A stretch of 64,000 bases of DNA, from assembly GCA_049671305.1 (NCBI GenBank), contig JBATUR010000120.1, positions 1 to 64,000 of the forward strand, read 5' to 3'. This DNA comes from CADCTM01 sp049671305 (GTDB lineage Bacteria > Cyanobacteriota > Cyanobacteriia > Cyanobacteriales > Coleofasciculaceae). Positions within the stretch are counted from its first letter, which is position 1. The number at the start of each line of letters is the position of its first letter. Below the pieces are notes generated by a model, which had not been told where the DNA came from, made no database searches, and worked only from the letters and a program-made list of their open reading frames with translations. A program made the translations under genes and the position numbers. Positions 35,463 to 46,613 of this stretch are shown one piece after another.

Positions 35463-37355
35463 TTAATCATTGTTTCTAACTCGCTCAATAGTTTCCAATA
35501 ACTCTTGTGTGGTGTAAGGCTTAGACAGAAATGTTTTGACGCCTGTACCCGCAGCTTGAGCCAGTTTATCACTAGAAGAAAGACCACTAACTGCAATAAT
35601 TTTGACATCTGGGTTGATTTTTTGCAATGTACGGATCGTAGTTGGACCATCCATTGAGGGCATCATCATATCTGTTAATACCACACTAATTTGCTCACGA
35701 TGCTCGGCATAAATTGCCACTGCCTCAATACCATTACTCGCCGTTATTGCTTTGTAATTATAAGCTTCAAGTGAAGCTTTGGTAATTTCTCGAATTGCCA
35801 TTTCATCATCAACAACTAAGATTAATTCTCCTTGTCCTTTGCGGAGTGATGATTTTGCTATCGGCAAAGTTTCAGGTGTATCAACTGCAGGGAAATACAC
35901 TTGAAATTGTGTACCTATACCAATCTCGCTGTAGACCTTCACAAAACCACCGTGACTTTTAATAATACCAATAACTGTGGAAAGTCCAAGACCGGTACCT
36001 TTACCAATTTCTTTAGTGGTAAAAAAAGGTTCAAAAATACGGTCTAATATTTCTGAAGGAATGCCCATACCTGTATCTGTAACTGTTAGAAAAATATAGG
36101 AACCAACTTTGGCATCAAGATTGAGTCTTGCATAATTTTCATCAATAAAAATAGTTTTAGCAGAAATAGTTAAAGTTCCACCCTGTGGCATAGCGTCACG
36201 GGCATTAACACAGAGATTCATCAAAACCTGATGTAGCTGTGTGGCATCACCACAAAGAGTTCCTAAGTTGGGTGGAATATCTGTGGTAATTGTAATTGAT
36301 TTTGGGAATGTTTCTTTGAGAATTTGCTTAATTTCTGTAACTATATGCTTGACTTGAATAAGTGTAAATTTCCCTTCTAGCCCTCGTGCAAATGACAAAA
36401 CTTGCTTAACTAATGATGCACCACGTCTGGCATTAGAAATTAAAATTGGTAATAAACGCTTGCTGTAATCATCATGAAGTTGCGTTTCCAAAAGTTGCGC
36501 CGTCATTAAAATTGGTGTCAGTACATTATTCAAATCATGAGCAATACCGCTAGCTAATGTACCAATACTTTCCATGCGTTGGGCACGCAAAAACTGAGAT
36601 TCAAGTTGCTTTTTTTCAGTGATGTCAGTACTAACTGAAAGAATCGATTTGGGTTGCTTTGCTTGGTCATATACGAGAGTCCAACGACTTTCGACAATCA
36701 GGTTTTTGCCATCTTGTGTTGTTTGTGGTAATTCGCCTTGCCACTGTCCTTGATTAAATATAGCTTTTAGTGCCGTTTCTAATTGAACTGATTTGCCTTT
36801 ATATAATAATTCCTGACAATTTTTGCCCACAACATCTGCTGCTTGCCAACCGTACAAACGCTCGGCACCTTTATTCCAAAAGATGATTTTGTGATCTAAA
36901 TCTCGAACAATAATTGCATCAGTGGCGACGTCAAGTAAAGCTGCTTGTTCACGGATTTTTTGTTCTGCTTGCTTACGTTCAATAGCGTAACGGATCGAGC
37001 GCTCTAATAAAGGAGCTCCTAATAAACTTTTGTCTAAATAATCGGCAGCACCCGCCTTCATTGCTTCTATATCTACTTCGTGGTCACCTTGTCCAGTTAA
37101 TAAGATAATAGGAGCAAGACAGCCATAGCTTAAGGCTTCCCGCAGCAATTCTAAGCCGTTATGTGAGCCGAGACGATAGTCAAAAAGATAGACATCATGC
37201 TGACAATTGGCGATCGCATTCATCGCCTCTTCATAACTACTGACCCACTCCAACTCAAATCTGGTATCTGCCATTTCCGAGAACCAGTCACGAGTTAGGA
37301 TGTAATCATCCTCATCATCATCAACTAAAAGTACCTTAACGGGGTCGTTGTTCAT
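35463..37355 (-). CDS. hybrid histidine kinase, REC-PAS-HisKA-HATPase-REC
   Basis: The 630-residue soluble protein starts with a receiver (about 5-125, phospho-Asp D59 in LFDYRLG). A PAS domain (about 137-250), HisKA (H273 in [12 protein letters not shown]), HATPase ([15 protein letters not shown], then DTGMGIP and GKGTGLGLS) and a C-terminal receiver (D562 in [13 protein letters not shown]) follow. Having receivers at both ends makes it a phosphorelay junction able to accept and pass phosphate. It is the last gene of the five-gene operon. Its first 20 bases overlap the preceding receiver gene, so the two are translated together. The signal is unknown. Confidence 0.93.
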   Translation of the reverse strand: MNNDPVKVLLVDDDEDDYILTRDWFSEMADTRFELEWVSSYEEAMNAIANCQHDVYLFDYRLGSHNGLELLREALSYGCLAPIILLTGQGDHEVDIEAMKAGAADYLDKSLLGAPLLERSIRYAIERKQAEQKIREQAALLDVATDAIIVRDLDHKIIFWNKGAERLYGWQAADVVGKNCQELLYKGKSVQLETALKAIFNQGQWQGELPQTTQDGKNLIVESRWTLVYDQAKQPKSILSVSTDITEKKQLESQFLRAQRMESIGTLASGIAHDLNNVLTPILMTAQLLETQLHDDYSKRLLPILISNARRGASLVKQVLSFARGLEGKFTLIQVKHIVTEIKQILKETFPKSITITTDIPPNLGTLCGDATQLHQVLMNLCVNARDAMPQGGTLTISAKTIFIDENYARLNLDAKVGSYIFLTVTDTGMGIPSEILDRIFEPFFTTKEIGKGTGLGLSTVIGIIKSHGGFVKVYSEIGIGTQFQVYFPAVDTPETLPIAKSSLRKGQGELILVVDDEMAIREITKASLEAYNYKAITASNGIEAVAIYAEHREQISVVLTDMMMPSMDGPTTIRTLQKINPDVKIIAVSGLSSSDKLAQAAGTGVKTFLSKPYTTQELLETIERVRNND

Positions 37356-37818
37356 ATTTTTCTCCTACCAATTCTCCTGGGAGTTCAACAACTTCAAACC
37401 AATACTTTCCTAATATTTTAATCAAGTCTACTAATGATGAAAAAGTGACGGGCTTAGTAATAAACGAATTGGCACCCAAATCATAAATTTGATAAATATC
37501 TTCCGGCGCACGAGATGTTGTCAGCACTACAACTGGAATTTGCCGTAAATGCGGGTCAGATTTAATTTCCCGTAGTGCTTCGCGACCGTCTTTTTTTGGC
37601 ATATTTAGATCCAAAAGAATTAAACCAGGACGTGGCGAATTAACTATTTGCGAGTATTCACCACGCCGATGCAGATAATCCATCAATGCTTCGCCATCTC
37701 TAACAAAGTATAAATGATTAACTAAGCGGCTTTCTGCCAACGCTTCACGAGCTAACAAGTAGTCATCTTCGTCGTCATCAGCCATCAAAATTATGATGGT
37801 TGGTCGGTTGCCCTTCAC
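37336..37818 (-). CDS. Rcp1-like single-domain response regulator
   Basis: The 160-residue protein is one receiver domain of the Rcp1 type: MADDDEDDYLLAREAL with the acidic pocket, RPGLILLDLNMPKKDG with phospho-Asp D70, PVVVLTTSRAPEDI and GANSFITKPVTF. A family-typical extension after SPRP and a short tail with YWFEVVELP follow. Rcp1 proteins receive phosphate from phytochrome-like kinases and dimerise, having no DNA-binding output. It overlaps its upstream kinase gene by 4 bases (ATGA) and the downstream hybrid kinase by 20, placing it as a phosphate shuttle between them. Confidence 0.95.
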   Translation of the reverse strand: MKGNRPTIIILMADDDEDDYLLAREALAESRLVNHLYFVRDGEALMDYLHRRGEYSQIVNSPRPGLILLDLNMPKKDGREALREIKSDPHLRQIPVVVLTTSRAPEDIYQIYDLGANSFITKPVTFSSLVDLIKILGKYWFEVVELPGELVGEKYEQRPR

Positions 37819-39980
37819 TCAAGGTTTTCTCCTTTGCGTTGTTGTTTCGGCAGTGTGACAATAAATTTAGCTCCTTGTCCGAGAGTGCTTTTGCCTGTAA
37901 TGCTGCCACCATGACGTTCAGCAATTTTACGGCAGATCGCAAGCCCCATACCTGTACCTTCATATTCGCTACGAGTATGCAGCCGTTGAAAGACGTTGAA
38001 GATGCGGTCTAGATACTTTTCATCAAACCCAATACCATTATCTTCTACTATGAGTTGAAACCATTCTATGGTGGAAGAATCTGTGGTCGGAATTTCTTCA
38101 CTTTCTAGGTTCTGGCTATAAACTTTAATAGCTTGTGGTTCAGTTCCGTGATAGAACTTCAGAGCATTGCTAATTAAGTTTTGCAATAGTTGACGCATTT
38201 GCACCGGATCAGCATCAATAGTTGGCAACTCGCTGACTGTGACACACTCACCGCATTGCTGAATACGCACTTCTAAATCTGACAAAACATCTTGAGTGAT
38301 TTGATTAAGATTTACTCTAACAAATGGTTGTGCTTTAGTTGTCACTCGCGAGAGGGATAACAAGTCATCAATCAAGTTTTGCATTCGTTCAGCAGCGTTC
38401 TGCATTCTTTCTAAATAGTCGAGTCCTTGATCTGTTAATTCTTCGGCATATTTGCTTTTAAGTCGATTACCAAAAGTTTGAATTTTTCGCAGTGGTTCTT
38501 GTAAGTCATGGGAAGCTATAGAAGCAAATTGTTGCAATTCTGAATTAGAACGAGCAAGTTCTAGGCGTTGATAGGTTTCTTGTTCTAAAAGTTCAGCTTG
38601 AGCTAAAGCAATGCCAATTTGATCGGCAAGTTGTCCTAATAGTTCTGTTTCAAAACTAGACCATTGCCGAGGTGTAGTACATTGGTGAGCAATTAACAAA
38701 CCCCAGAAGTTGGCTTTAATCAAAATTGGTACAGCGAGCTTGGCTTTTACTTCAAACTCTTGCATAAATTCCCTTAAACAAGGTGGTATTTCAGCCGTTT
38801 GAATATCATCAACGGTGTAAATTCTGCCTTGCATATAGCTCTGTAAATATTCAGTGGCAAAATAGTTATCATTAATGCTTTGATTTAGAACAGAAATAAA
38901 GTCGGGCTTGACTGCTTCGGTAACAATTTTACCAAAACCAGAAGAGCCGATTTTAAATATCAAAACGCGATCGCATTGCAAAATTCTTTGCACTTCGGTG
39001 ACTGTTGTTTGTAGAATTTCTTGAATTTGCAAAGACTGGCGAATTTTTAAGGTAACTTCGGCAAATAATTGCGATCGCCGATTTTGGCGTTGTAGTTCTT
39101 CTTGAGTACGTTTGCGCTCCGTAACATCCATATTAATTCCGGTCATTTTTACGGCAAAAGACTTAGCTTCAGCTCCTTTTTCCCTCACAGATAAATCACT
39201 ATCTTTGAGTGCAAATGCCGCGTCCTCTACTTCTTTGTAATAAACTTGACCTTTACTTGCTACCCAACGCACTGTACCATCCGGTCGAATAATGCGAAAT
39301 TCTAGGTCATACTCTGCCTTTTCTTCCAGGGTACGGCGTATAGCTTCGCTAACTATGGCTCGGTCTTCAGGATGAATACTAGCAAGAAAGCTTTCAAGTG
39401 TACCCTCAAATGCTCCTGGAGATAGCCCATAAATCGCTTCAGTAGTCACTGAATGGATAATTTTCCCGGTTTGTATGTCCCAGTTCCAAGTACCCATTTG
39501 AGCGGCTTCTAGGGCAATTCGCAACTGCTTTTCACTAAGTCGTGCACGTTCGGTTTGTTGTTGCAATGCTTCCATTGCTTGACTTGCTTCTAGAAGGCGT
39601 CGTACTCGTTGCCGCAAGACTGCCCAATGAATTGGTTTAGTAATATAGTCGGTTGCACCAACGGCAAATGCCATATCAACTGACTCTTGGTCTTCTAATG
39701 CTGTAATCATTAAAATAGGCAGGTTGGAGGCAAGCTGGCTATTGCCCAAATTACGCAAAAGTTGACAGCAGGCAAAGCCGTCCATAATGGGCATCATGGC
39801 ATCTAGCAGGACAATATCTGGTTGTCTATCTAGATAAATGGAGATTGCTTGATCTCCATCACTAGCTTGTGCTACTTGGTATCCTGATTGCTCCATAGCA
39901 TGGCGCAACTGAATCCTCATAAACTGGTCATCATCGACAATCAAAACTAGGGGAGGATCTCTCGGAGGGGTGATGTTCAT
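37815..39980 (-). CDS. hybrid kinase, REC-PAS-GAF-HisKA-HATPase
   Basis: This 721-residue soluble kinase has a receiver (about 10-130, D60 in [12 protein letters not shown]), a PAS/PAC domain (about 150-290), a GAF domain (about 308-462), a phytochrome-type HisKA (H491 in [12 protein letters not shown]) and HATPase ([33 protein letters not shown]). The GAF closely resembles those of phytochromes and cyanobacteriochromes ([43 protein letters not shown]). C401 aligns with the bilin-binding Cys, but the usual following His is Leu. It probably phosphorylates the adjacent Rcp1-like receiver. Overlaps both neighbours by 4 bases. Confidence 0.93.
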   Translation of the reverse strand: MNITPPRDPPLVLIVDDDQFMRIQLRHAMEQSGYQVAQASDGDQAISIYLDRQPDIVLLDAMMPIMDGFACCQLLRNLGNSQLASNLPILMITALEDQESVDMAFAVGATDYITKPIHWAVLRQRVRRLLEASQAMEALQQQTERARLSEKQLRIALEAAQMGTWNWDIQTGKIIHSVTTEAIYGLSPGAFEGTLESFLASIHPEDRAIVSEAIRRTLEEKAEYDLEFRIIRPDGTVRWVASKGQVYYKEVEDAAFALKDSDLSVREKGAEAKSFAVKMTGINMDVTERKRTQEELQRQNRRSQLFAEVTLKIRQSLQIQEILQTTVTEVQRILQCDRVLIFKIGSSGFGKIVTEAVKPDFISVLNQSINDNYFATEYLQSYMQGRIYTVDDIQTAEIPPCLREFMQEFEVKAKLAVPILIKANFWGLLIAHQCTTPRQWSSFETELLGQLADQIGIALAQAELLEQETYQRLELARSNSELQQFASIASHDLQEPLRKIQTFGNRLKSKYAEELTDQGLDYLERMQNAAERMQNLIDDLLSLSRVTTKAQPFVRVNLNQITQDVLSDLEVRIQQCGECVTVSELPTIDADPVQMRQLLQNLISNALKFYHGTEPQAIKVYSQNLESEEIPTTDSSTIEWFQLIVEDNGIGFDEKYLDRIFNVFQRLHTRSEYEGTGMGLAICRKIAERHGGSITGKSTLGQGAKFIVTLPKQQRKGENLE

Positions 39981-42900
39981 GGATGCAATTTCTGGCGTTC
40001 TATTTGCAGAGCAGTCTTTACTCTTTTATACTCGGCTTCGAGTTGTGGTAGTTTTTCTATACCAGCTTCAGTATTCCCTGTGCGACTGATAATTTCTAAC
40101 TCTTGGCAGATTTTGGCAAGAATTGTTGCGCCGAGGGTGGTACTGCTAGATTTGAGAGTATGCGTGGCGCGTTGCAGTGTGAGGGCGTCATTTTCAACTA
40201 TGCCAGAGGCGATCGCGATTAGCTGTTTGGGAGTGTCATCTAAATAGCAGTCGATCATTTCTGCCAACACGCGATCGACATTTTGACCAACCATATTTCG
40301 GAAAGCTTGCAGAACTTGAGTATCTAAAGATGCTGCTGATTTTGAAGTATTATTTGCTAAGTTAATCGGATTTTCTAGATTAATTATACTATCTTTTTCT
40401 TGACCTATTTTTAGGGATTTAGGAGTATTTATTAAAGCTTGAACTAAGATTTCTGTTCTTATTGGCTTACTAATATAATCATCCATTCCTGCTGCTAGGC
40501 AAGCCTCACGATCGCCTTCCATAGCATTTGCCGTCATGGCAATAATTCTGGGGCGCACTTCTTTTTGCCATTCTTGACAAATAGAGCGGGTTGCCGTCAA
40601 ACCATCCATTTCTGGCATCTGCATATCCATTAATATTACGTCATAAGTCTGGCGATGCAGGGCTTCTAAAACTTGTATTCCATTCAGTGCTACATCGGCT
40701 TTATAGCCCATTTGAGCAAGTAGAAGTAAGGCGACTTTTTGATTAACTATATTGTCTTCTGCCAAGAGAATTTTTAGAGGATGTTCTTGACTCAACTGAG
40801 CATTAATTTGCATGGTATTATTGCCTGATGACTTGACATGAACAAATTGTTTCCCAAAAATCTGGCTTAAAATATTGTAAAGATGGGACTGCTTAATGGG
40901 CTTCGTCAGGAAAGCTGCAAAACTGACAATTGGCGTCGAATCAGTTATTTCTGGCTTGCCAATTGAGGTTAACATTATTAATGGTAAGGCTTTATATTTG
41001 GGTAAAGCTTGGATGTTTGCTCCCAAAGTTAAACCGTCCATGTGCGGCATTTGCATATCAAGAATTGCCAAATCAAAAGCTTCACCTTGCCCTAGCAATT
41101 TTAAGGCTTGTTCACCTGATTCGACGGCATGAGTTAGCATTCCCCAAAATTCAGCTTGCAGCATCAAAATTTGTCGATTTGTGGCGTTATCATCGACAAT
41201 TAAGACTCGTTTTCCTGCTAATGGTGGGGTAGGCAATTTTGGCTTATTAATTGATGGGTCTGATTCAGATTTAGCAACAATTGTGAAGTGAAATGTAGAG
41301 CCACAATTTACTTTACTTTCAACCCACATTTTACCGCCCATCATTTCACTTAATTGCTTACCAATCGCTAATCCTAAGCCAGTTCCACCATATTGACGAG
41401 TCGTGGAAGCATCAATCTGACTAAAGGATTTAAACAGACGATTGATTCTTTGGGGAGAAATGCCAATACCTGTATCTTTAACGGAAAATTGAATTTCAAA
41501 CCAGGATGGTTGTTTTAACTCGGTTTGGCTTTTTATAATTGAAGATGGAGTCTGTTGACTGACAACAGAAAGTATAACTTCTCCTGCCTCGGTAAATTTA
41601 GTAGCATTACTCAGTAAATTTACTAAAATTTGGCGTAAGCGTGTGGAATCTCCGACGATATCTATGGGTGTTTCAGGATTAAGAATATATGCTAATTCTA
41701 GGTTTTTCTCTGCTGCTTTAAAAGCCAATAAATCTAGGGATTCTTCAATGCAGGTGCGTAGATTAAAAGAATGTTGTTCTAATTCTAATTTGCCTGATTC
41801 TATTTTGGAAAGATCAAGGATGTCATTAATTAACATTAATAGAGCATCGCTGCTACTTTGAGTGGTTTCTACAAAATCACGTTGTTGCGAATTTAAGGGA
41901 GTATTAAGTAATAAGCCAGTCATGCCGATAATCGCATTCATTGGGGTACGAATTTCATGGCTCATATTGGCAAGAAATTGACTTTTAACCAGGGTTGCTG
42001 CTTCTGCTTCTAGTTTGGCTTGTTGAAGCTCAAGATTAATTTGGGCTAATTCTTCGCTACGGTTTACTAAGGCTTGTTGGGCAAAATATTGCTCGGTAAT
42101 ATCATCTAAAATCCACAAACAACCAGGTATATCACGGACATTAGTTGGTGTAATTGCCAGACTAAGAACTTTTGGTTTAGGTTGAGAAAAGATCCAATTC
42201 CAGTTACGAACTATAGCTTGCGGTTGGGAAAAAAATTCTGTAGATTGCTGATAAATTTGTGACTGATTATCAGCTTTTGTGCGTAATATTGCCATTGCCT
42301 GAGCAAGTATGGGCGGTTCTACGGCACCGGGGTTGAGTCCTAATTGTAAGGCAGCAGCTTGATTTAGCCAGCCTTGTTCGCCACTTTCATCAATAAAAAC
42401 AACGCCTTGATGAATGGTTTCTAACATTGCACTAAAGCGGGCTTGTAGCTGATCGAGGCGTAAAGTTGTGTCGCTAAAATTTAGTAATGTTCTTAATTCA
42501 CCAAGCAGCGATTTGATGAACTGTTGAAGATGTTCAGAAATTGCGGTTTTTTGATGCCAAATTAATAAGATAGCACCTGTTTTGTGATCTGACGTAAGCG
42601 GTAGTATGGCAAGAGATTGAGTACCTTGTGCAAGTAAAATATGAGATGCGCCTGGAGCTGAGGGATAGTCTGGATAATAGAGGCAACGGTTTTCTCGTGC
42701 TGCATCTGCAAATAGGGCGGGGGTGGTGAGACGGTGGGGGAGGGCGTCTTCAGGCAAGCAGACTAGGGCTTCTGCTGTTACTTCGTCGAGTTGGCGTAAG
42801 GCGATCGCACTATCAGCTTGGGCAAAGTCACGCAGTAAGCTAACGGCTTGCTCAAGCAGGTTTGAGTTACTATCAATTTCTGTGAGGTTTGTTAATACGA

Positions 42901-43255
42901 ATTGCGATGCCAAACGCCACTCAATTTTTCGTAAATAGTTGCCGCTAAAAATGCCAATTGCTGTGGTATTTACTATGGTTAAGAATGAGTATAAATCCGG
43001 AATTGTGTTTTCTTTTAACCCAAGTAATAGTAACTCAATTAAAGGAACGGCTAATGCCAGATTTTTTGGTAATATTAGACAAATTATTAAAAGAATGGGG
43101 ATAGACAATTGCAGTAATGTCCATCCTTGAAAGATGCCCCAACTTACTAATAAGAAAGTGAGCCCTAGTAAAAATGGCACAAAGTTAGGTAGCCAGTTAG
43201 GATGGCGTTGTAGCAGTTGCCATTTTAGGTGAAATATTTTTAAATATCCAGACAT
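39977..43255 (-). CDS. membrane hybrid histidine kinase with two receivers and HPt domain
   Basis: The 1092-residue protein begins with about four membrane helices (about 27-105), then a GAF-like region (about 125-260), PAS (about 275-390), coiled coil, HisKA (H433 in [13 protein letters not shown]), HATPase ([20 protein letters not shown]) and two receivers ([12 protein letters not shown] and [13 protein letters not shown]). An HPt domain at the C-terminus carries H1032 in [10 protein letters not shown]. This is a complete BarA-type phosphorelay in one chain, ready to pass phosphate to an outside receiver. The next gene overlaps by 4 bases, and the upstream hydrolase gene by 16. Confidence 0.94.
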   Translation of the reverse strand: MSGYLKIFHLKWQLLQRHPNWLPNFVPFLLGLTFLLVSWGIFQGWTLLQLSIPILLIICLILPKNLALAVPLIELLLLGLKENTIPDLYSFLTIVNTTAIGIFSGNYLRKIEWRLASQFVLTNLTEIDSNSNLLEQAVSLLRDFAQADSAIALRQLDEVTAEALVCLPEDALPHRLTTPALFADAARENRCLYYPDYPSAPGASHILLAQGTQSLAILPLTSDHKTGAILLIWHQKTAISEHLQQFIKSLLGELRTLLNFSDTTLRLDQLQARFSAMLETIHQGVVFIDESGEQGWLNQAAALQLGLNPGAVEPPILAQAMAILRTKADNQSQIYQQSTEFFSQPQAIVRNWNWIFSQPKPKVLSLAITPTNVRDIPGCLWILDDITEQYFAQQALVNRSEELAQINLELQQAKLEAEAATLVKSQFLANMSHEIRTPMNAIIGMTGLLLNTPLNSQQRDFVETTQSSSDALLMLINDILDLSKIESGKLELEQHSFNLRTCIEESLDLLAFKAAEKNLELAYILNPETPIDIVGDSTRLRQILVNLLSNATKFTEAGEVILSVVSQQTPSSIIKSQTELKQPSWFEIQFSVKDTGIGISPQRINRLFKSFSQIDASTTRQYGGTGLGLAIGKQLSEMMGGKMWVESKVNCGSTFHFTIVAKSESDPSINKPKLPTPPLAGKRVLIVDDNATNRQILMLQAEFWGMLTHAVESGEQALKLLGQGEAFDLAILDMQMPHMDGLTLGANIQALPKYKALPLIMLTSIGKPEITDSTPIVSFAAFLTKPIKQSHLYNILSQIFGKQFVHVKSSGNNTMQINAQLSQEHPLKILLAEDNIVNQKVALLLLAQMGYKADVALNGIQVLEALHRQTYDVILMDMQMPEMDGLTATRSICQEWQKEVRPRIIAMTANAMEGDREACLAAGMDDYISKPIRTEILVQALINTPKSLKIGQEKDSIINLENPINLANNTSKSAASLDTQVLQAFRNMVGQNVDRVLAEMIDCYLDDTPKQLIAIASGIVENDALTLQRATHTLKSSSTTLGATILAKICQELEIISRTGNTEAGIEKLPQLEAEYKRVKTALQIERQKLHP

Positions 43256-44040
43256 TTTGCGATCGCTTTATTCACCACATCAGGGGCGCTAATATGAGGT
43301 AAATGTCCTTGGGCTGCGATGTTAATCAAGGTACTTTTGGGAATTTTATTTGCCATATACTGACCAACTTCTGGTGGTACTGCTACATCATTATTTGCTT
43401 GTAAAATAAATGTTGGCACACTTAAACGTGGTAATTCCGAACGGTGATCCGATTGAAAAATTACCTTGGCAACGGCTTGGGCAATGTCTGGACGAATTGC
43501 CGATAGAGTATTAGCAAATTCTTGTGCCAACTCTGGTTTATCCTCTGTTGCCATCGCAATTGGAGCAAAACCAACTGCCCATGCATAATAGTTTGTTGAC
43601 ATGGCTTTGTATAGTTTATCCAAGTCAGATTGCTCAAAACCTCCATAATAATCAACATCGTTGAGATAGCGCGGTGAGGCACTAATAAATATTAGTTGGC
43701 TAAAACAATTTGGTTCAACTAAGGCAGCAAGTAAGCTAATCATTCCACTAACTGAATGACCAACTAAGATACTATTTGTTAACTTTAATTCGGCGCATAA
43801 ATCTAAGAGATCTTCTGCATAACTGTAAAGGCTACTATAGCGGAGTGGGCTATAAGCTGAAAAGTCTGATTTTCCAGCGCCTACATGATCAAATAATACA
43901 ATCTGATAATTGTCTGCAAATGTGGCAATTTGCTGTCGCCAAGCGCTTTGATCTGAACCAAATCCATGAGCAAGGATGATGGTTTTTTCACCTTTGCCTA
44001 AAACTCGGACATTATTTCGTTGAATTATACTGGTTGCCAT
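43240..44040 (-). CDS. RsbQ/KAI2-like alpha/beta hydrolase
   Basis: The 266-residue protein matches the RsbQ/D14/KAI2 branch of alpha/beta hydrolases along its length: [51 protein letters not shown] with nucleophile S96, NNDVAVP with D218 and QGHLPH with H246. In Bacillus, RsbQ is needed for the PAS phosphatase RsbP to sense energy stress; the plant relatives bind karrikins or strigolactones. No signal peptide is seen. It is the first gene of the operon and its end overlaps the membrane kinase by 16 bases, so it may supply or bind that kinase's ligand. That link is inference. Confidence 0.92.
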   Translation of the reverse strand: MATSIIQRNNVRVLGKGEKTIILAHGFGSDQSAWRQQIATFADNYQIVLFDHVGAGKSDFSAYSPLRYSSLYSYAEDLLDLCAELKLTNSILVGHSVSGMISLLAALVEPNCFSQLIFISASPRYLNDVDYYGGFEQSDLDKLYKAMSTNYYAWAVGFAPIAMATEDKPELAQEFANTLSAIRPDIAQAVAKVIFQSDHRSELPRLSVPTFILQANNDVAVPPEVGQYMANKIPKSTLINIAAQGHLPHISAPDVVNKAIAKCLDI

Positions 44041-44360
44041 AAGTCAGTAATCTACTTCTACGACCTAATTACAGGATAGTACCTAATCTGGTAGTCTGGG
44101 TATTTCGTTGATGAGTATTATTATCATCTGGTAAAAAATGCTATGTATTCATCTGCTTGTAATTGATTGACAAGAAGCATACTCTCAAGCAAAAAAGATT
44201 AACTTGAGATTTATTTCTATCATGAGATGCTTTAATAAAATGAATTTCAGCTTGTATTTTAAAGTATACTTAGAAAAAGTAAAAATACAAATTAAGGTAA
44301 GATTAATTTAAAATAAGTTAATATCACACCTTAGATAGTTATAAAAAAAATATTTAAACA
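44041..44360. other. intergenic region between divergent operon and moaE
   Basis: AT-rich DNA with no supported gene. It should contain the promoters of the five-gene signalling operon (minus) and of moaE (plus), but no hexamer pair stands out. A short palindrome AAGTA-GAT-TACTT reads on the minus strand directly before the hydrolase ATG. Confidence 0.4.
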
Positions 44361-44861
44361 ATGATTAATGCAGAAATAACAAAATCTCGCCGTCTTGCTA
44401 GTCAACAGAATATAGGCGATCGCTTTTCGATTACTTTTGCACCTTTATCACTCTTAGAAGTGTATGCATTGGCAGATGATCCAGCTAACGGCGCTGTGGT
44501 GGTTATGAGTGGCACAGTACGTCATCAAACCGATGGTAAACCTGTTGTTGCCTTGGAGTATCAAGCTTATGAACCGATGGCAGTAGAGGTATTTCGCTCA
44601 ATTGCTGCTGAGATTCGGCAAAAATGGACTGAGGTTAATCGTGTGGTAATTTATCATCGCACAGGACGCTTACAAATTGGAGAAATTAGCGTTTTAGTCG
44701 CGGTGGGTTGTCCTCATCGTACCGAAGCCTTTGAAGCTTGTAAATATGCGATCGATACTTTAAAGCATAACGCTCCAATTTGGAAAAAAGAGCATTGGGG
44801 CGATGGTTCAAGTAGTTGGGTAAGTATTGGTGCTTGTGAGCAAGTTGAGGGTAATTGTTAG
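44361..44861 (+). CDS. moaE: molybdopterin synthase catalytic subunit
   Basis: MoaE, with sulfur carrier MoaD, converts precursor Z to molybdopterin. The 166-residue protein has VVVMSGTVRHQTDGKPVVAL, LEYQAYEPMAVEV, VVIYHRTGRLQIGEISVLVA with the active-site region, HRTEAFEACKYAIDTLKHNA, and PIWKKEHWGDGSSSWV with the catalytic Lys. The N-terminal 25 residues are extra compared with the E. coli protein. No moaD is adjacent. Confidence 0.95.
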   Translation: MINAEITKSRRLASQQNIGDRFSITFAPLSLLEVYALADDPANGAVVVMSGTVRHQTDGKPVVALEYQAYEPMAVEVFRSIAAEIRQKWTEVNRVVIYHRTGRLQIGEISVLVAVGCPHRTEAFEACKYAIDTLKHNAPIWKKEHWGDGSSSWVSIGACEQVEGNC

Positions 44862-45282
44862 GGTAATAAAATTTCTGTCAAAACCTTGACATTTTTGTTT
44901 AAATTAATCAAGTTGCAATCAAATTTAAACTTAATTTATACTATTTAATCAACTACTAACAGCGATATTTGTAACGCAGCCAAATTGCTGATAACACTTC
45001 AGAAAAATCGTTAATATTATCTACTGCAAATGGTGGTTGTAAGGCGATTTTGCTCTGTTTATCAATATTGAATGAGTTAAAAATTAAAATAATTTCTTGG
45101 AGTGATCTAAACTTCAAAAATACCGTAACGACAGCAAAAGCGCGGTTCCAAAAGCAGCAGCACTATGTGACTAAGAGAATACTGCAGCCAGCAGAGCGAT
45201 CGCATCCTGCAACCAAACCACTTTGCCGATTTTCCTGTTCATGTGACACGCTTGTATTAAAGCACTCTCTAGTCTAAATCAA
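44862..45282. other. intergenic stretch with a possible minus-strand gene end
   Basis: On the minus strand one frame from about 45168 to stop 44956 reads like a protein C-terminus (KIALQPPFAVDNINDFSEVL, then SAIWLRYKYRC). It lacks an ATG and has a stop just upstream; TTG 45117 is the only candidate start. It may be a gene fragment. I see no other feature. Confidence 0.3.
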
Positions 45283-46590
45283 ATGCAGGATCGCGATTAC
45301 TACAAAATCCTCAAAGTCTCCAAAAACGCCTCTACAGAGGACATCAAAGAAGCTTACCGCCGTCTGGCGCGTGAATACCATCCTGACTTGCATCCAGGGA
45401 ACCCAACTGCCGCAGAAAGATTCAAAGAAATTTGTCAAGCTTACGAAGTTCTTTCCGACTCGGTGCAGCGCAGCGAATATGATCAAGGGTTTGAACCGAT
45501 GACAAGTCCGCAGCGAAAACGCGAAAAAACTCCTCAAGACTTCTACGTTAGAGGCGTTGCCAAAGCCTTAAACAAAGATTATCAAGGGGCAGTTGAGGAT
45601 TATACTCAAGCAATTGAACTTAATCCGCAGTTTGTGGAAGCTTTTCTGAAACGAGCCTCAACCCGCTATCAACTTGGTGACGATCGAGGCACGCTTAAAG
45701 ATTGTACCCAAGCTCTCTCTATTAATCCTAATTTGGCTCTAGCTTACTACTACCAGGGACGGGCGCGTTACCGTCTAGGATACACTCAAGCTGCCCTGGA
45801 AGCCTATAGTCAAACGATTCGACTTGAACCAGATCAGGCACAAGCTTACTATCACCGAGGCATCGCTAATCATGATTTGCAAGAACTACCATCAGCGGTT
45901 GAAGATTTAAAACAAGCTTCTGCACTTTTTGGTGAGCAAGGTGATAGAAATGGCTACCAATTAGCCAAAGACACTCTCAAAGCTATTACCAAAAACCGCA
46001 AACTTAAAAAGTATAGAAATCATACCCTTGGCGCAACAATGGCAGTATTTAGTAATACTCTATTTGCCTTCAAATCCTTGGCAATTAATCCAGTAGGAGG
46101 ACTGCTAACTGCTTTTTCTAGTCTCGATAAATCCGAGGCAATTGCTGTGGGGATTTTATTGGCGACAGTTACCAATTTTTCCTTTGTCACTGGCATCTAT
46201 CTAGGATGGCAGGATATATTTAATGAGCTGTCAATTTACAAATTGATGGTACTTGGGGCTGTGCCATTTTTTAGCATTGCCCTGATTAGTGCCTTGGCGC
46301 GTGGCGTGTTTCGCCGTAGGGGTAGTTTGGCGGGTGATATTTTCCTCGCTGGTGCTTCTCTACAACCTTTGAGCTTTCTGTTTCTGCTTAGTAGTCTTGC
46401 TAAAATATTACCAAGTAATACTTTGTTAATTATTAGTGTATTTGTGAGTTGTTACACTATTCTTATACTTTATAGTGGTTGTACTCAAATTTCCAATCTT
46501 TCTGAAAAAGCAGCAACGCTGATTGTACCAGGGATGCTAATAGTTAGCGGTTGGTTTGCTTATTTGGTTTTGACAACTATACAGTTTTGA
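45283..46590 (+). CDS. DnaJ-domain protein with TPR repeats and membrane C-terminus
   Basis: The 435-residue protein begins with a J domain (3-66) containing the HPD motif ([11 protein letters not shown]), which stimulates an Hsp70. TPR repeats occupy about 85-215 ([59 protein letters not shown]). The C-terminal half has about five hydrophobic helices, so the chaperone module is held at a membrane. It lacks the Gly/Phe and zinc regions of classic DnaJ, making it a type III co-chaperone. The stop is 23 bases before the kinase gene, so they may be cotranscribed. Confidence 0.9.
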   Translation: MQDRDYYKILKVSKNASTEDIKEAYRRLAREYHPDLHPGNPTAAERFKEICQAYEVLSDSVQRSEYDQGFEPMTSPQRKREKTPQDFYVRGVAKALNKDYQGAVEDYTQAIELNPQFVEAFLKRASTRYQLGDDRGTLKDCTQALSINPNLALAYYYQGRARYRLGYTQAALEAYSQTIRLEPDQAQAYYHRGIANHDLQELPSAVEDLKQASALFGEQGDRNGYQLAKDTLKAITKNRKLKKYRNHTLGATMAVFSNTLFAFKSLAINPVGGLLTAFSSLDKSEAIAVGILLATVTNFSFVTGIYLGWQDIFNELSIYKLMVLGAVPFFSIALISALARGVFRRRGSLAGDIFLAGASLQPLSFLFLLSSLAKILPSNTLLIISVFVSCYTILILYSGCTQISNLSEKAATLIVPGMLIVSGWFAYLVLTTIQF

Positions 46591-46613
46591 TGCATGGCAG
46601 TAGGGTTATTTAA

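Noticed and set aside
45050..45277. 75-codon plus-strand frame before the DnaJ gene
   Set aside because: No motif, low-complexity composition, and a protein-like frame on the other strand.
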